The position numbers and the translations under genes are program-made. A stretch of 64,000 nt of DNA. Origin: Desmonostoc vinosum HA7617-LM4. GTDB lineage: Bacteria; Cyanobacteriota; Cyanobacteriia; Cyanobacteriales; Nostocaceae. The DNA lies in NCBI GenBank assembly GCA_019359515.1, contig JAHHHC010000017.1, positions 51,763 to 115,762 of the forward strand, read 5' to 3'. The notes beneath the pieces were generated by a model. That model worked only from the letters and a program-made list of their open reading frames with translations, was not told the DNA's origin and did no database searches. Of this stretch, positions 8,716 through 18,331 are shown piece by piece (position 1 is the stretch's first letter; each line of letters opens with the position of its first letter).

Positions 8716-9116
8716 GAAAAAGGGTAGAGAGGTTTTATTCTTTTTAGCCTAGGGATTAGATAAGCTCAGTCACCGGGGGAGAAATACCAATTCCCCATTC
8801 TCATGTTGTTGCCAAGTCTCCCTATTATGGTTTAAGTTTTAGCTTTCAGGATATCCGTGTAAACGATCGCTAGTTATGCAAGTAAAGTTAATTACACTAA
8901 CACTCCTTGCCAGCGTGTGATCAAGGTGCTTTAATAGCGATCGCATTCTCAGACTGTTCTATCTGTACAAGACTCACAAGACACGCAGTAACTTGTCACC
9001 AAGCAACACCGCTGTGTTCATAAAATTACAAATTCAAAACATTAGACTTAGAGATAGGACAAAGTAGTACCATGTCCTTTACACTAAATTCCCCCAAAAG
9101 CTGAATAGGAGCATGT
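8716..9116. other. 401-base spacer, no gene seen
   Basis: Contains one HIP1 site (agcgatcgcattctc) and the usual AT-rich promoter-like sequence ahead of the stomatin-like gene, whose ATG at 9117 has a close aggag. No RNA structure or repeat was recognised. Confidence 0.5.
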
Positions 9117-9959
9117 ATGGAGCCAATTATTGCTATAGTGTTAGCCCTTATAGGTTATGCCCTGGGTTCTGCAAAGCTGATTAATCAAGGTAATGAGGCT
9201 TTAGTAGAGCGTATGGGGAGATATCATCGCAGACTCAGACCCGGACTTAACTTTATTGTTCCCCTAGTCGATCAAATTGTTATGGAGGATACTACACGGG
9301 AGCAAATTTTAGATATTAAGCCGCAGAATGTAATCACCAAAGATAATATCTATTTAGAAATCGATGCTGTATTGTTCTGGCGGATTAGAGATATTGAAAA
9401 AAGCTTTTACGCAATTGAGGATCTCCAAGCAGCGCTGACACAACTAGCAACAACTACACTCCGAGAAATCATTGCTCAAAACACTGTAGAAGAAACCAAT
9501 GTTACCCGCTCTGAGATGGACAGAGCCATACTCGACCAATTAAATCATACAACCGCAGACTGGGGAGTTGAGATTCTGCGCCTAGACATTCAGAGAATTA
9601 CACCCCCTGAAAGTGTGCGAAAATCGATGGAAGAAGAACGAGCCGCTGAAATTAAAAAACGGGCACTAATTTCCGAAGCAGAGGGAGAGAAAGAAGCCGC
9701 CATTAAAAAAGCCCAAGGAACAATGACTTCAATGCAAATCATTGCTCAAGCCTTGCGTTCCCATCCCGAAAGCAAAGAAATTCTACGGTATCTCGTAGCT
9801 CAAGATTACGTAGATGCTAGCCAAAAACTGAGCGAAAGCAATAATGCCAAAATTGTTTTTCTAGACCCAGCTAAATCTAACGAAGTGTACGATCAGTTAA
9901 TTGCCGAGTCAGTAGTTCAAGAAACTAACACCAAAAACTCTGAGAATGGTAATACCTAA
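9117..9959 (+). CDS. SPFH/Band 7 (stomatin-like) membrane protein
   Basis: 280 residues. An N-terminal membrane anchor (residues 3-20, PIIAIVLALIGYALGSAK) is followed by the Band 7 domain: INQGNEALVERMGRYHRRLRPGLNFIVPLVD, DIKPQNVITKDNIYLEIDAV and the NVTRSEMDRAILDQL to RITPPESVRKSMEEE region. A helical tail rich in Ala, Glu and Lys (ISEAEGEKEAAIKKAQG) ends the core. Such slipins organise membrane microdomains and often pair with an NfeD protease partner, but no nfeD gene is adjacent here. The stop overlaps the convergent folP stop by four bases. Confidence 0.92.
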   Translation: MEPIIAIVLALIGYALGSAKLINQGNEALVERMGRYHRRLRPGLNFIVPLVDQIVMEDTTREQILDIKPQNVITKDNIYLEIDAVLFWRIRDIEKSFYAIEDLQAALTQLATTTLREIIAQNTVEETNVTRSEMDRAILDQLNHTTADWGVEILRLDIQRITPPESVRKSMEEERAAEIKKRALISEAEGEKEAAIKKAQGTMTSMQIIAQALRSHPESKEILRYLVAQDYVDASQKLSESNNAKIVFLDPAKSNEVYDQLIAESVVQETNTKNSENGNT

Positions 9960-10816
9960 AAATCAAGCCGCGCTGTGGCTCGAAATAAAGCATCAGCTAC
10001 CAGCGACACATCACGCATCTGTTGAACATCGTGAACTCGCAGGATATCAGCACCATTAAAAATGGCAGCACAACAAGCTGCTGCTGTTCCCCAAACTCTT
10101 GCTTTTGGGTCTGGTTGGTTAAGAATGCGTCCAATAAAACTTTTACGAGATGCTCCTATTAAAATAGGGCACTTTAATGGCTTCAGTAGCTGCAAGCAGC
10201 GAAAAATTTCTAAATTTTGCTCATAGGTTTTAGCAAAGCCAATTCCAGGATCGATGATGATTTTATCCTGGGCAATGCCCGCAGCGGTTGCTGCTGTAAT
10301 TTGTTCTGCTAAAAAACTATAAATCTCTGCCATCAAGTTTTGATAATCGGTCTGTTGTTGCATCGTTTGTGGGTTTCCCCGGATATGCATGATCACAATC
10401 GGCACATTTAAATTTGCAACCGTTGACAACATATCTAAGTCAAAAGTGCCACCAGAAATATCATTAACTATATCTGCTCCAGCTTCTACAGCTGCTTTAG
10501 CTACAGATGCTCTAGTTGTATCCACAGAAATGGGGACTGAAATTTTTGGTCGTAACACCTGCAACACTGACAGCACTCGGTCAAGTTCTGCCGCTAGAGT
10601 TATTTGTTTTGCACCTGGCCGAGTTGATTGACCACCGACATCGATTATATCAGCACCAGCAGCCACTAACGCTTGTGCTTGCGCTAAAGCCGCAGAGGCA
10701 GTGTTAAACTCGCCTCCATCACTAAAACTATCAGGCGTCACATTTAAGATACCCATCAAATAGGTTCGCTGTCCCCAGTCGAAACAGCGTTCCCCAATCA
10801 TTAAATTACTTGGCAT
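9956..10816 (-). CDS. folP: Dihydropteroate synthase
   Basis: 286 residues. FolP joins 6-hydroxymethyl-dihydropterin pyrophosphate with p-aminobenzoate in folate synthesis. Signatures are YLMGILNVTPDSFSDGGEF, AGADIIDVGGQSTRPGA, NDISGG, IIDPGIGFAKTYEQN and IGASRKSFIG, covering both substrate sites. Length is normal. Its 3' end overlaps the stomatin-like gene by four bases on the opposite strand. It lies just downstream of tpiA on the same strand but 120 bases with a hairpin repeat separate them. Confidence 0.95.
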   Translation of the reverse strand: MPSNLMIGERCFDWGQRTYLMGILNVTPDSFSDGGEFNTASAALAQAQALVAAGADIIDVGGQSTRPGAKQITLAAELDRVLSVLQVLRPKISVPISVDTTRASVAKAAVEAGADIVNDISGGTFDLDMLSTVANLNVPIVIMHIRGNPQTMQQQTDYQNLMAEIYSFLAEQITAATAAGIAQDKIIIDPGIGFAKTYEQNLEIFRCLQLLKPLKCPILIGASRKSFIGRILNQPDPKARVWGTAAACCAAIFNGADILRVHDVQQMRDVSLVADALFRATARLDF

Positions 10817-10820
10817 AAAT

Positions 10821-10893
10821 TTAATTAAGCATTCAAGTAGAGACGATTCATGGCTTAATTAGGTATTCAAGACGCGCCATGGCGCGTCTCTAC
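10821..10893. repeat. Repeat with direct and inverted parts upstream of folP
   Basis: Two direct copies of ttaattaagcattcaag (10821-10837, and a variant ending at 10871) flank a segment whose outer arms gtagagac (10837-10844) and gtctctac (10886-10893) are inverted. The right half holds the perfect palindrome gacgcgccatggcgcgtc (10871-10888). It resembles the dispersed tgtagaga/tctctaca hairpins at 29241 and 39787. Confidence 0.75.
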
Positions 10894-10936
10894 AGCAAAA
10901 TTTATCCCATCAATCACCAACACAAATTCTGACTTC

Positions 10937-11683
10937 TTACAATTCCTGATAATTTACAAGCCGAGCAAAACTCTCTGGTTCTAAACTTGCTCCTCCCACA
11001 AGAACACCATCAATTTCTGGTTGAGCCATAATCTCATCAATATTATTCGGTTTGACTGAACCACCATATTGAATTGATACATTGGGATTACCCAATTTGC
11101 TACGAATGAGGCCAATTACCCGGTTGGCCTCAGTTGCTTCACAAGTATCGCCAGTACCAATTGCCCAAATTGGTTCATAGGCAATTACTAGATTTTCCTG
11201 ATCTATATCCACTAGGTCTTTATCCAATTGGTTAATAATCAGTGATTCAGTTTCCCCAGCGTCTCGTTGTTGCTTAGTTTCGCCAACACAGAGAATTGGC
11301 ATCAAACCATGCCTTTGAGCAGCTCTCAAACGCAGATTAACGGTTGCATCCGTTTCGCCAAAGTATTGCCGTCGTTCGCTATGACCAACAATCACATAAC
11401 GCACACCGATTTCGCTCAACATGGGGCCAGAAATTTCACCCGTGTAAGCTCCAAATTCTTCCCAATGAAGATTTTGCGCCCCTAACTGTACACGGCTACC
11501 ATGCAAATACTTAGATAAAACGCTTAAGCCAGTGAAAGGAGGACATAACAACACTTCTCGCGTTTCGGGCGTTTCCTCCAAGTGAGGCAGAAATCCTTGT
11601 AAAAATTCCTTAGATTCTGCCTGGGTTTTGAACATTTTCCAGTTACCGGCAATAACAATTTTCCGCACAGTTGATTTCGTCAA
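10937..11683 (-). CDS. tpiA: Triosephosphate isomerase
   Basis: 248 residues, standard length. It interconverts glyceraldehyde-3-phosphate and dihydroxyacetone phosphate in glycolysis and the Calvin cycle. Seen are the substrate Lys in AGNWKMFKT, the catalytic His in [16 protein letters not shown], the catalytic Glu with loop 6 in [12 protein letters not shown], and the phosphate loop YGGSVKPNN with [10 protein letters not shown]. Nothing unusual. The upstream region carries a strong hairpin at 11784-11811. Confidence 0.97.
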   Translation of the reverse strand: MTKSTVRKIVIAGNWKMFKTQAESKEFLQGFLPHLEETPETREVLLCPPFTGLSVLSKYLHGSRVQLGAQNLHWEEFGAYTGEISGPMLSEIGVRYVIVGHSERRQYFGETDATVNLRLRAAQRHGLMPILCVGETKQQRDAGETESLIINQLDKDLVDIDQENLVIAYEPIWAIGTGDTCEATEANRVIGLIRSKLGNPNVSIQYGGSVKPNNIDEIMAQPEIDGVLVGGASLEPESFARLVNYQEL

Positions 11684-12096
11684 GATTCTAACGCTATTAG
11701 ATGCATTTTTTACTCTACTACTTTTTCGGACACTCCTCGTCTTTCAAGGCTGGAAGTAGTGCTGAGTATAGTCCTGTCAAGATGATATCGAAAAAAGTTC
11801 TTTTCGATATCAAAACTATTCTCCCCCTTTTTGTCCTCCCAGACCCACTTTAGCGCGATAAAACTTCCATTAGAAGTTCACAATCGCAATGTTGCTAAAT
11901 ATACTGCTAAAGTTTAATGCTCTTGTAACCTGGAAAATGAATATCTAGTTGAAACAAACTAAATTTGAAATGCTCGTTGCGTGAGCGTTTTGAATTTTGG
12001 ATTGTATATTTGATTTCAGTTTAAAATCCAAATTAACTAATAATGATATTAGCATCTAACAAAACTTTCACAAGTTATGTTTACCCTGATCTCGCC
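11684..12096. other. 413-base spacer with a perfect hairpin
   Basis: At 11784-11811 the arms gatatcgaaaa and ttttcgatatc are exactly inverted around the six bases aagttc, about 100 bases upstream of tpiA. It may be a regulatory site or a terminator of an old neighbour. The remainder is AT-rich without a recognisable gene. Confidence 0.6.
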
Positions 12097-12531
12097 TTAG
12101 ACAACTTCAGTGCTATTAACAAACCAATTTTCAATCTTTAAATTATTAAAAAATTCAAAATCAGAAACATTATTAGTTACCAATATTAAATTACGACAGT
12201 AAGCAATACTCGCAATTTGACCATCTACAAAAGCAGGAGTTTTGCCAATTTTGGATAATCTAGCCCTTTGTTGAGCGTGCCATTGTGCCGCCTTTAAATC
12301 GTAATCAAAGACTGGTAAATTTAATACCGATTCATGAATATAATTCCAAAGAGACTCTCGCAGCTTAGATTCTGGCAACCGCAAACAGCCATGTAAAAGT
12401 TCATGAATAACAACACTAGAAACAGCAACTTCTGATTTATGAATATCTAGTTTGTGCAAAACGTTGACATTAGGAATAGAACGTGTTGGCTCTGAGAAAA
12501 TATTGGTATCCAGTAAGTATTTTAAGCTCAT
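12097..12531 (-). CDS. PIN domain toxin, VapC-like
   Basis: 144 residues with the PIN-fold acidic residues: the first Asp in KYLLDTNIFSEP, the Glu in SSVVIHELLHG, and the late Asp residues in PAFVDGQIASIAYCRNLILVTNNVSDFE. PIN toxins are Mg-dependent RNases, often cutting initiator tRNA or rRNA. Its start overlaps the stop of the small upstream gene in ATGA, the classic toxin-antitoxin coupling. Target unknown. Confidence 0.88.
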   Translation of the reverse strand: MSLKYLLDTNIFSEPTRSIPNVNVLHKLDIHKSEVAVSSVVIHELLHGCLRLPESKLRESLWNYIHESVLNLPVFDYDLKAAQWHAQQRARLSKIGKTPAFVDGQIASIAYCRNLILVTNNVSDFEFFNNLKIENWFVNSTEVV

Positions 12532-12755
12532 AGATCAATTTCTCTTCCCATACTGCGATCTCGTAAGTCAGCGAAGTCATCATCAGTAAAGATAATCCCC
12601 TCGCTTTGGATTACGCTTCTAAATTTTTGTAATCCCTCCCAAAAATTATCCCCTCTAGATTCCTCCTTTTTTTTACGGAGAAACTCAAACAAATAGTCCC
12701 GTTCTTCTGTGGGTAAACTTTCAATAGAATTAATAATTTCTTGTAAATTCATCAT
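12528..12755 (-). CDS. Antitoxin of the VapC-like toxin
   Basis: 75 residues, translationally coupled to the PIN gene (four-base ATGA overlap). Sequence MMNLQEIINSIESLPTEERD then YLFEFLRKKKEESRGDNFW: a helical N-terminus like those of small cyanobacterial antitoxins, followed by a disordered-looking acidic tail (FTDDDFADLRDRSMGREIDL) that could wrap the toxin. The role rests mainly on position. Shine-Dalgarno gaggtt precedes the ATG. Confidence 0.75.
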   Translation of the reverse strand: MMNLQEIINSIESLPTEERDYLFEFLRKKKEESRGDNFWEGLQKFRSVIQSEGIIFTDDDFADLRDRSMGREIDL

Positions 12756-12952
12756 AGAACCTCCTAATCAAGTAAACCCTACCTTTGCTAACTCTATTTT
12801 AATCTCTAAATCTAAAGTCTCAGCTTCTTACATCTGTGCCGCCAAATACGTAGCCTGTGCCTTAAATAATCGCTTCTGGGAAGCTAATGTGATGGTCATA
12901 AATTTGACTTGCAAATAACGGCTTACTTAAAAATCTCCTTTTTCCTTTTGCA

Positions 12953-13069
12953 TTAAGGCTTTAATTCCCTTTCACGCAGCATAGCAACAATTTCTCCTAA
13001 TCTGCTTTCAGGATGCCAAATGATAATATCTGGTATGTCGCACTGACCATACTCTTTTACCAATGCAGG
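12953..13069 (-). pseudogene. Remnant of a protein gene, C-terminal fragment
   Basis: On the minus strand a 38-codon open stretch ending in TAA reads PALVKEYGQCDIPDIIIWH and then PESRLGEIVAMLRERELKP. It is preceded directly by an in-frame stop and has no good start, but its composition is protein-like rather than random. Family not recognised. It overlaps the region that would be the N-terminal extension of the GTPase below, which argues for the shorter GTPase start. Confidence 0.4.
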
Positions 13070-13120
13070 TTAAAAATCATTACGATAAAAGACGGGGTGA
13101 ATTTAAAATTTCAAATTGAT

Positions 13121-14602
13121 ATGACTTCTACATTACCCATGCCCGATTCTCATCATAGCGATTCGACCGACGCTGAGATTAATTCTCACAATTGGGAGGA
13201 TGAACTCGATAGTGCCATTTTTAGCTTTGAGGATATTCAAACGGAACTCAACTATAAACAAGCACAAACAGCGCTACGAAATTTGGTTGCTAATCTCGAC
13301 CTCACCCCCCAGGAAAAAGACGGTTTGGAGGCAGAAATTGGTGATTTGGAAACCATGCTGGAGAAATTAGACTACATGGTCGTACAAATCGCTGCTTTTG
13401 GCATGGTGGGACGTGGCAAGTCTTCTCTACTCAATGCTTTGGTGGGGCAAACAGTATTTGAAACAGGCCCCTTGCATGGTGTTACCCGTGCTGCACAACG
13501 CGTTAATTGGACTATCACTGAGGAAGCAGTAGGAGAAACACAACGCGCATTAAGAGTTACTTTACCTGCGATCGGTCAATCTCAGGTAGAGTTGATTGAC
13601 ACTCCTGGGTTAGATGAAGTAGATGGGGAGACTCGTGCTGCATTAGCTGAACAAATAGCAAAACAGGCAGATTTAATTTTGTTTGTGATTGCTGGCGACA
13701 TGATGCAGATAGAACAAGTTGCCCTTTCTCAACTGCGAGAAGCTGGTAAACCAATCATTTTAGTGTTTAACAAAACAGACCAGTATCCAGAAGCAGATCG
13801 CATGGCAATCTATCATAAAATCCGGGATGAAAGAGTGCGGCAATTACTCTCACCTCTAGAGATTGTCATGGCGGCAGCATCACCATTGGTGAAGACGGCA
13901 ATTTATCGTCCTGATGGTAGTCGAGGCGTGCAATTGCGTACAGGTACTGCTCAAATCGAAGAATTGAAGCTGAAAATTTTAGAGATTTTGCACCGTGAGG
14001 GTAAAGCCTTGGTTGCCCTCAATACTATGCTGTATGCTGACAACTTAAATGAGCAGTTGGTGCAGCGAAAACTGATGATTCGAGAACAGAACGCGAATCA
14101 GTTAATTTGGAAAGCTGTGATTACCAAGGCAGTTGCGATCGCTCTCAACCCTATCACTGTGGTAGATATACTGAGCAGTATTGTCATTGATATTACTCTT
14201 ATTTTGGGCTTATCTAAACTTTATGGCATCTCCATGACTGAAGCCGGTGCGGTGCAGTTACTACAAAAAATCGCTTTGAGTATGGGTGGTATTGGTGTAA
14301 GTGAATTGTTAGCCAACTTAGGCTTGAGTGGATTGAAAACTTTACTTGGTATCTCTGCATCAGCTACAGCTGGCGTAGCTATAGGCCCCTACATATCGGT
14401 GGCAATAACTCAGGCAGGTGTCGCGGGTGTGTCTTCCTATGGCATCGGACAAGTTACCAAAGTTTATCTAGCTAATGGTGCAACTTGGGGCCCCGATGGC
14501 CCGAAAGCCGTAATTAATCGTATTTTATCAACCCTTGATGAAGCCTCAATTCTCAACCGCATCAAAGATGAATTGCAACAGAAACTCAAAGTAAAAAGTT
14601 GA
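13121..14602 (+). CDS. Era/HflX-like GTPase with C-terminal membrane-associated (DUF697-type) domain
   Basis: 493 residues from the ATG at 13121. An upstream ATG at 13013 adds 36 residues of unlikely composition that overlap an opposite-strand remnant. G motifs are clear: G1 GMVGRGKSS, G3 DTPGLDE, G4 NKTD, with a likely G5 MAAAS. Before them is an acidic region with a helix (KDGLEAEIGDLETMLEK). The C-terminal third is hydrophobic and Gly/Ala-rich (LNPITVVDILSSIVIDITLI, ISASATAGVAIGPYISVAI), like DUF697 domains that associate with membranes. Cellular role not established. Confidence 0.85.
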   Translation: MTSTLPMPDSHHSDSTDAEINSHNWEDELDSAIFSFEDIQTELNYKQAQTALRNLVANLDLTPQEKDGLEAEIGDLETMLEKLDYMVVQIAAFGMVGRGKSSLLNALVGQTVFETGPLHGVTRAAQRVNWTITEEAVGETQRALRVTLPAIGQSQVELIDTPGLDEVDGETRAALAEQIAKQADLILFVIAGDMMQIEQVALSQLREAGKPIILVFNKTDQYPEADRMAIYHKIRDERVRQLLSPLEIVMAAASPLVKTAIYRPDGSRGVQLRTGTAQIEELKLKILEILHREGKALVALNTMLYADNLNEQLVQRKLMIREQNANQLIWKAVITKAVAIALNPITVVDILSSIVIDITLILGLSKLYGISMTEAGAVQLLQKIALSMGGIGVSELLANLGLSGLKTLLGISASATAGVAIGPYISVAITQAGVAGVSSYGIGQVTKVYLANGATWGPDGPKAVINRILSTLDEASILNRIKDELQQKLKVKS

Positions 14603-14611
14603 ATCAAGGGT

Positions 14612-14691
14612 GGGGATGCGGGGACGAGGGGACGAGGGGACGCGGGGATGCGGGGATGCGGGGACGAGGGGACGCGGGGACGCGGGGATGC
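14612..14691. repeat. GGGGACGC/GGGGATGC octamer tandem array
   Basis: About ten units of ggggacgc, ggggatgc and ggggacga in a row, the reverse complement of the CCCCGCGT family at 4203. It lies 10 bases after the GTPase stop. A hairpin relative of 6381 (gatccccgact...agtcggga) follows at about 14780. Confidence 0.9.
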
Positions 14692-14818
14692 AGAGAGTAA
14701 TCAATTTTCCATTCCCAATTCCCCATTCCCCAGCATGAAATTATCTCTAATCACCGATGAATCATTTGTGTGAAACCAGATCCCCGACTCTCAAATTAAG
14801 TCGGGAATCTATCGACTT

Positions 14819-16474
14819 TTAGCTTCTACCTTTAAAAGAGTCTAACCAATTTTGAACTTGCTCACGGGCAATATCGCGACCGCCTAGACCAAAAGCCAAA
14901 GCAATAGCAACAGCGATCGCACCTAGCAAAAGTCCAAAGGCTAAATTCACAATATCACTGGCAACACCAATCTGTTGTAGTGCCATTGCTGAGACTAGGG
15001 CAATAATAGCAATCCGCGCCACTTGACCCAAAATTCGCGCCTGGCGATCGCCAGAACTGGTAATCAGGTTGAAAGCCAAATTTGCCAAGAATAAACCAAT
15101 AGCAAAGATGATTAATCCAGCCAGAATCCGCCCTAAAATTACTAAAATTCCGGTGACTAATGTTGTTAAGGCGGGAATATTCAAAATATTCACCGCTGCA
15201 ACCGCAGCAAACAGTAATATGCCAACTAAGACGACAATACCAGCAAATTCCGATGGAGTGCGGGTTGGCTGCGCCGGCGCTGCTGGTTCTGCGGGAATCA
15301 CAATCCGTCTGGTTGGTGTAGGCAAACCTAAGACAGAGAAAATATTGTTAAAACCCAGACTAGTCAGAATACTCGTTACCAAATCGGCAACAAACCGACC
15401 CAAGAAATAGGCAACAATTAAAATCGCTGCTGCCGTAAAGATTGCTGGCAGAGCGTTGAGTATCTGCTGTAACATGCTGATTGCAGGTACAGATATAGCC
15501 TCAATTCTTAAAGCATTGAGGGCTGCGATCGCCACAGGAATCAAAATCAGAATATAGACAATTGTGCCGATAATATTCGACAGAGGTTGTACTCCCGTCG
15601 AGGAAGAGAGTCCAAATCGGCTGCCTAAGTGATCTATGCCAGTTGTGGCTAGCAAGTTAGTGACAATCCGCCGCACTACATTAGCTAAAAACCAGCCAAC
15701 AGTGCCAATTAGCAGCGCCGCGAGAATATTGGGCAGAATTGAGAGAATTTGTGTAATTAAAGCTTGTACTGGTTGTAGTGCCTGTTTTAGATCCAGAGCA
15801 TCTAAAATTGGAATCAGAAATAATAAGAAAATGAACCAGTACAGAGCATTACTAATCGTCTCACTCAAAGATAACTGTTGCTCAAGGCTGATGGGATCTT
15901 GTAGCGATTGTTGATTTAAACGCTCATCTAGCCTGAATGCTTGTAATATCCGCATCGTTCCCAGCTTGACAATAGTCGCTAATACCCAAGCAACCCCAAA
16001 AAGAATCCCCGCAGCAACTAACTTTGGCAAAAAGCCAACAAGTTGTTCAAGAAAAGTATTTAGCGGTCGAGAAGCTATCTCTAGCTGTAATGTTTGTAAA
16101 ACAGCTACCGCAGTAAACAAGATAATGCTCCAAAAGACCAAGCTGGAGAGTAATTTCTCCACTTGGGGAAGACCCTCACGACCCGTTACTCCAGCGGCAA
16201 TTCGGTTATCTATGTTCGTGCGATTCAGGATTCCCTGCGCCACAGCTGCGGCGATCGCTGCAATCAACCAACCAACCAATAAAATTGCCGCAGCCCCAAG
16301 CAACCGGGGTGTAAACAGAATCAACTGCTGAAAAATTCCTTGCACATCAGTGATCCCTTGGTTCACTGCTTGCTGCGTTGGTTGCAAACTTGGCGATTGT
16401 GCCAAAAGTTGTTGCGTCCTCATCGACAAACTAAGCCCTATGACCTGGGTCATTTCTTGCCAAGTTGTATTCAT
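14819..16474 (-). CDS. Mechanosensitive ion channel-like protein with repeated conserved TM helix
   Basis: 551 residues made of about five repeats of a hydrophobic module with the pattern (F/L)LPKLVAAGILFGVAWVLA or similar: LGAAAILLVGWLIAAIAAAV, ILPNILAALLIGTVGWFLAN, ALPAIFTAAAILIVAYFLGR, ILAGLIIFAIGLFLANLA. Each repeat pairs a glycine-rich membrane helix with an amphipathic segment ending in the FGLGGRD motif at the C-terminus. This matches the cyanobacterial 'conserved TM helix' mechanosensitive channel family. It lacks an obvious MscS beta domain, so gating by tension is inferred. Isolated gene. Confidence 0.82.
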   Translation of the reverse strand: MNTTWQEMTQVIGLSLSMRTQQLLAQSPSLQPTQQAVNQGITDVQGIFQQLILFTPRLLGAAAILLVGWLIAAIAAAVAQGILNRTNIDNRIAAGVTGREGLPQVEKLLSSLVFWSIILFTAVAVLQTLQLEIASRPLNTFLEQLVGFLPKLVAAGILFGVAWVLATIVKLGTMRILQAFRLDERLNQQSLQDPISLEQQLSLSETISNALYWFIFLLFLIPILDALDLKQALQPVQALITQILSILPNILAALLIGTVGWFLANVVRRIVTNLLATTGIDHLGSRFGLSSSTGVQPLSNIIGTIVYILILIPVAIAALNALRIEAISVPAISMLQQILNALPAIFTAAAILIVAYFLGRFVADLVTSILTSLGFNNIFSVLGLPTPTRRIVIPAEPAAPAQPTRTPSEFAGIVVLVGILLFAAVAAVNILNIPALTTLVTGILVILGRILAGLIIFAIGLFLANLAFNLITSSGDRQARILGQVARIAIIALVSAMALQQIGVASDIVNLAFGLLLGAIAVAIALAFGLGGRDIAREQVQNWLDSFKGRS

Positions 16475-16994
16475 AGTTTTTTAGGAAAGAAGGTGAATAA
16501 TTCATCGCCCACACTTAAAATGCTTTTAGAGTGGATTTCTGGGAAAAATCTCTCATCTCCGTAAGTTTACTAGTATTTTGTCCATCAACTTACTAGTAAA
16601 AACATATATGGCACTCATATCAAGAGTAATTTTTGACTTTGTTACACAGTGAGGCCTTTTAACGGTTAAGGAGTAACGCACAAACGCAATTTGAAAACCC
16701 AATCCCTAATCCCCACTTCCTTGTCATGCAACATAGGTTGAAACCTCAACCTTTTGGGCAACCTAGTTTTCCCTGTTCCCTGTTAGAGTTTCCTTTCATT
16801 CAGACTTAGGCTGATTACATCTAAACAAGTTGATGAATACTTCCTGCAAGCGACAGATGAAAAACGATGTGAACGACTATTAAGATATGTTTCCGTTTTG
16901 CAATTCTGTAATATTTGTAGTATGTATGTAATATACTGGTAGCGTTGACATTTTGCGCTACTCTAAATTGCAGCAACACCACAAAGGGCGTGGA
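16475..16994. other. 520-base spacer, no gene seen
   Basis: Lies between divergent genes, so it must carry both promoters. AT-rich. The stretch aatccctaatccccacttcc and fragments like ccctgttccctgtt are dispersed low-complexity repeats. No structure or conserved motif was recognised. Confidence 0.5.
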
Positions 16995-17441
16995 ATGTCC
17001 CAAATTTTCGAGCAATCAATTCAAATCAATACCACAGCTGCGGTAGTGGAACGCTGTATTACTGACTTAGCAATCATGCATCGCTGGCTGAATCCCGTCT
17101 TACGCTGCGAACCAGTAGGTGAAGCATGGAGTACAGATGTAGGTAGTCAAAGTCGTTTTATAATTCAAATTCCTCTACTTCAACCCACTTTAAATAGCGT
17201 CGTTACAGAACGGCAACCAGGTTTAATAGTATGGAAATTCCAGGGATTTTTTCAAGGAAGCGATCGCTGGGAATGTCAACCGCTTGAAAAGGGAACGCGC
17301 CTACTCAACCGCTTTGAGTTTGAGATTCCCAACCCTTTAATAAGTTGGGGTTTCAATACCTTCGCTGCATCTTGGACACAACAAGACATGCAAGCCCAAC
17401 TACGCCGCCTCAAACGAGTCGCAGAAGAATTTAGTCAATAG
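16995..17441 (+). CDS. SRPBCC (START/Bet v1-like) family protein
   Basis: 148 residues from the ATG at 16995 (a TTG at 16953 is less likely). Begins MSQIFEQSIQINTTAAVVE, then RCITDLAIMHRWLNPVLRCE, the typical opening of polyketide-cyclase-like SRPBCC domains, with mid strands ERQPGLIVWKFQGFFQGSDRW and the long C-terminal helix (TQQDMQAQLRRLKRVAEEF). These bind hydrophobic ligands; the ligand here is unknown. Confidence 0.82.
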   Translation: MSQIFEQSIQINTTAAVVERCITDLAIMHRWLNPVLRCEPVGEAWSTDVGSQSRFIIQIPLLQPTLNSVVTERQPGLIVWKFQGFFQGSDRWECQPLEKGTRLLNRFEFEIPNPLISWGFNTFAASWTQQDMQAQLRRLKRVAEEFSQ

Positions 17442-17500
17442 TTTAGTTGTGGGGGATTGGGGAATTGTCATTTGTCATTAGGTTATTCTCCTCATCCCCC

Positions 17501-18331
17501 TCATCCCTTCTTGCCCAATTTGGTAATTAACTGCTGAATCACCAATGCATCCTCGGCGTCAGGAACTTTGGCTAAGTAATTTTGCAAGTCTTCTACTGCT
17601 TGAGGATAGTAACCGAGTTGATAATAAATCAGACCGCGATCGCGCAATTCTAAGGTCATACTAGGAAACAGCAACAAAATTCGTTCCACTGCTGCTAAGG
17701 TTTTTTCTAAGTTTTGCTGTTTTAAGTAAATATACTTAAGATTTGTGAGCATCCTTGCTAAAAATTGCCGATGACTCACCACTGCTAAAAATTCTGGTTG
17801 TAGCGTCACTGGTTGTTGATAAAACCTAGACAGCCTCTGTTGACAATCTTCCGCAAATATTATCTCACCACGATTGAAAGTATCAACAAAAATCTCCATA
17901 TCTGGAAGATTTGGACGGATTAGGAAATGTCCTGGCATTCCCACACCTACCATTGGAAAATCAATTCGTCGCGCAATCTCTAAATAAACTAGCGCCAAAG
18001 TAATAGGAATTCCCGTTCGGCGGTCAACCACATCATTGAGAAAGCTATTACGAGGATCGTAGTAGTTAACTTTATTGCCTGCAAATCCCAAATCATCGTA
18101 AAGATACTGATTTAAGCTTTGAATTATTCGCAGAGGATACCGTGAAGTGGGTAAGCGTTCTTGAACTTCAAACGCCATTGTAGCGAGAGCATTGAGGTAT
18201 TCTTCTGGATCAAGATTGGGATATTCTTCCTGTGCGATGTATAAAGCTGCCTTTGCTAGGTCAATATGCTCGTCAGTTTGCTGAATTTCCTGGTAAAAAT
18301 ATTGTCGTGCTGACGAGAAGTTCATAATCAA
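17501..18331 (-). CDS. SirB1 family protein (transglutaminase-like with TPR tail)
   Basis: 276 residues. The N-terminal part has the SirB1 signature: LDLAKAALYIAQEEYPNLD-like segment, LNQYLYDDLGFAGN, YYDPRNSFLNDVVDRRTGIP, ITLALVYLEIARRID, GMPGHFLIR. The invariant NDV..R..GIP...L motif is intact. A tetratricopeptide-like tail follows (LAAVERILLLFPSMTLELRD, LGYYPQAVEDLQNYL). The biochemical role of the family is not established. Confidence 0.88.
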   Translation of the reverse strand: MIMNFSSARQYFYQEIQQTDEHIDLAKAALYIAQEEYPNLDPEEYLNALATMAFEVQERLPTSRYPLRIIQSLNQYLYDDLGFAGNKVNYYDPRNSFLNDVVDRRTGIPITLALVYLEIARRIDFPMVGVGMPGHFLIRPNLPDMEIFVDTFNRGEIIFAEDCQQRLSRFYQQPVTLQPEFLAVVSHRQFLARMLTNLKYIYLKQQNLEKTLAAVERILLLFPSMTLELRDRGLIYYQLGYYPQAVEDLQNYLAKVPDAEDALVIQQLITKLGKKG

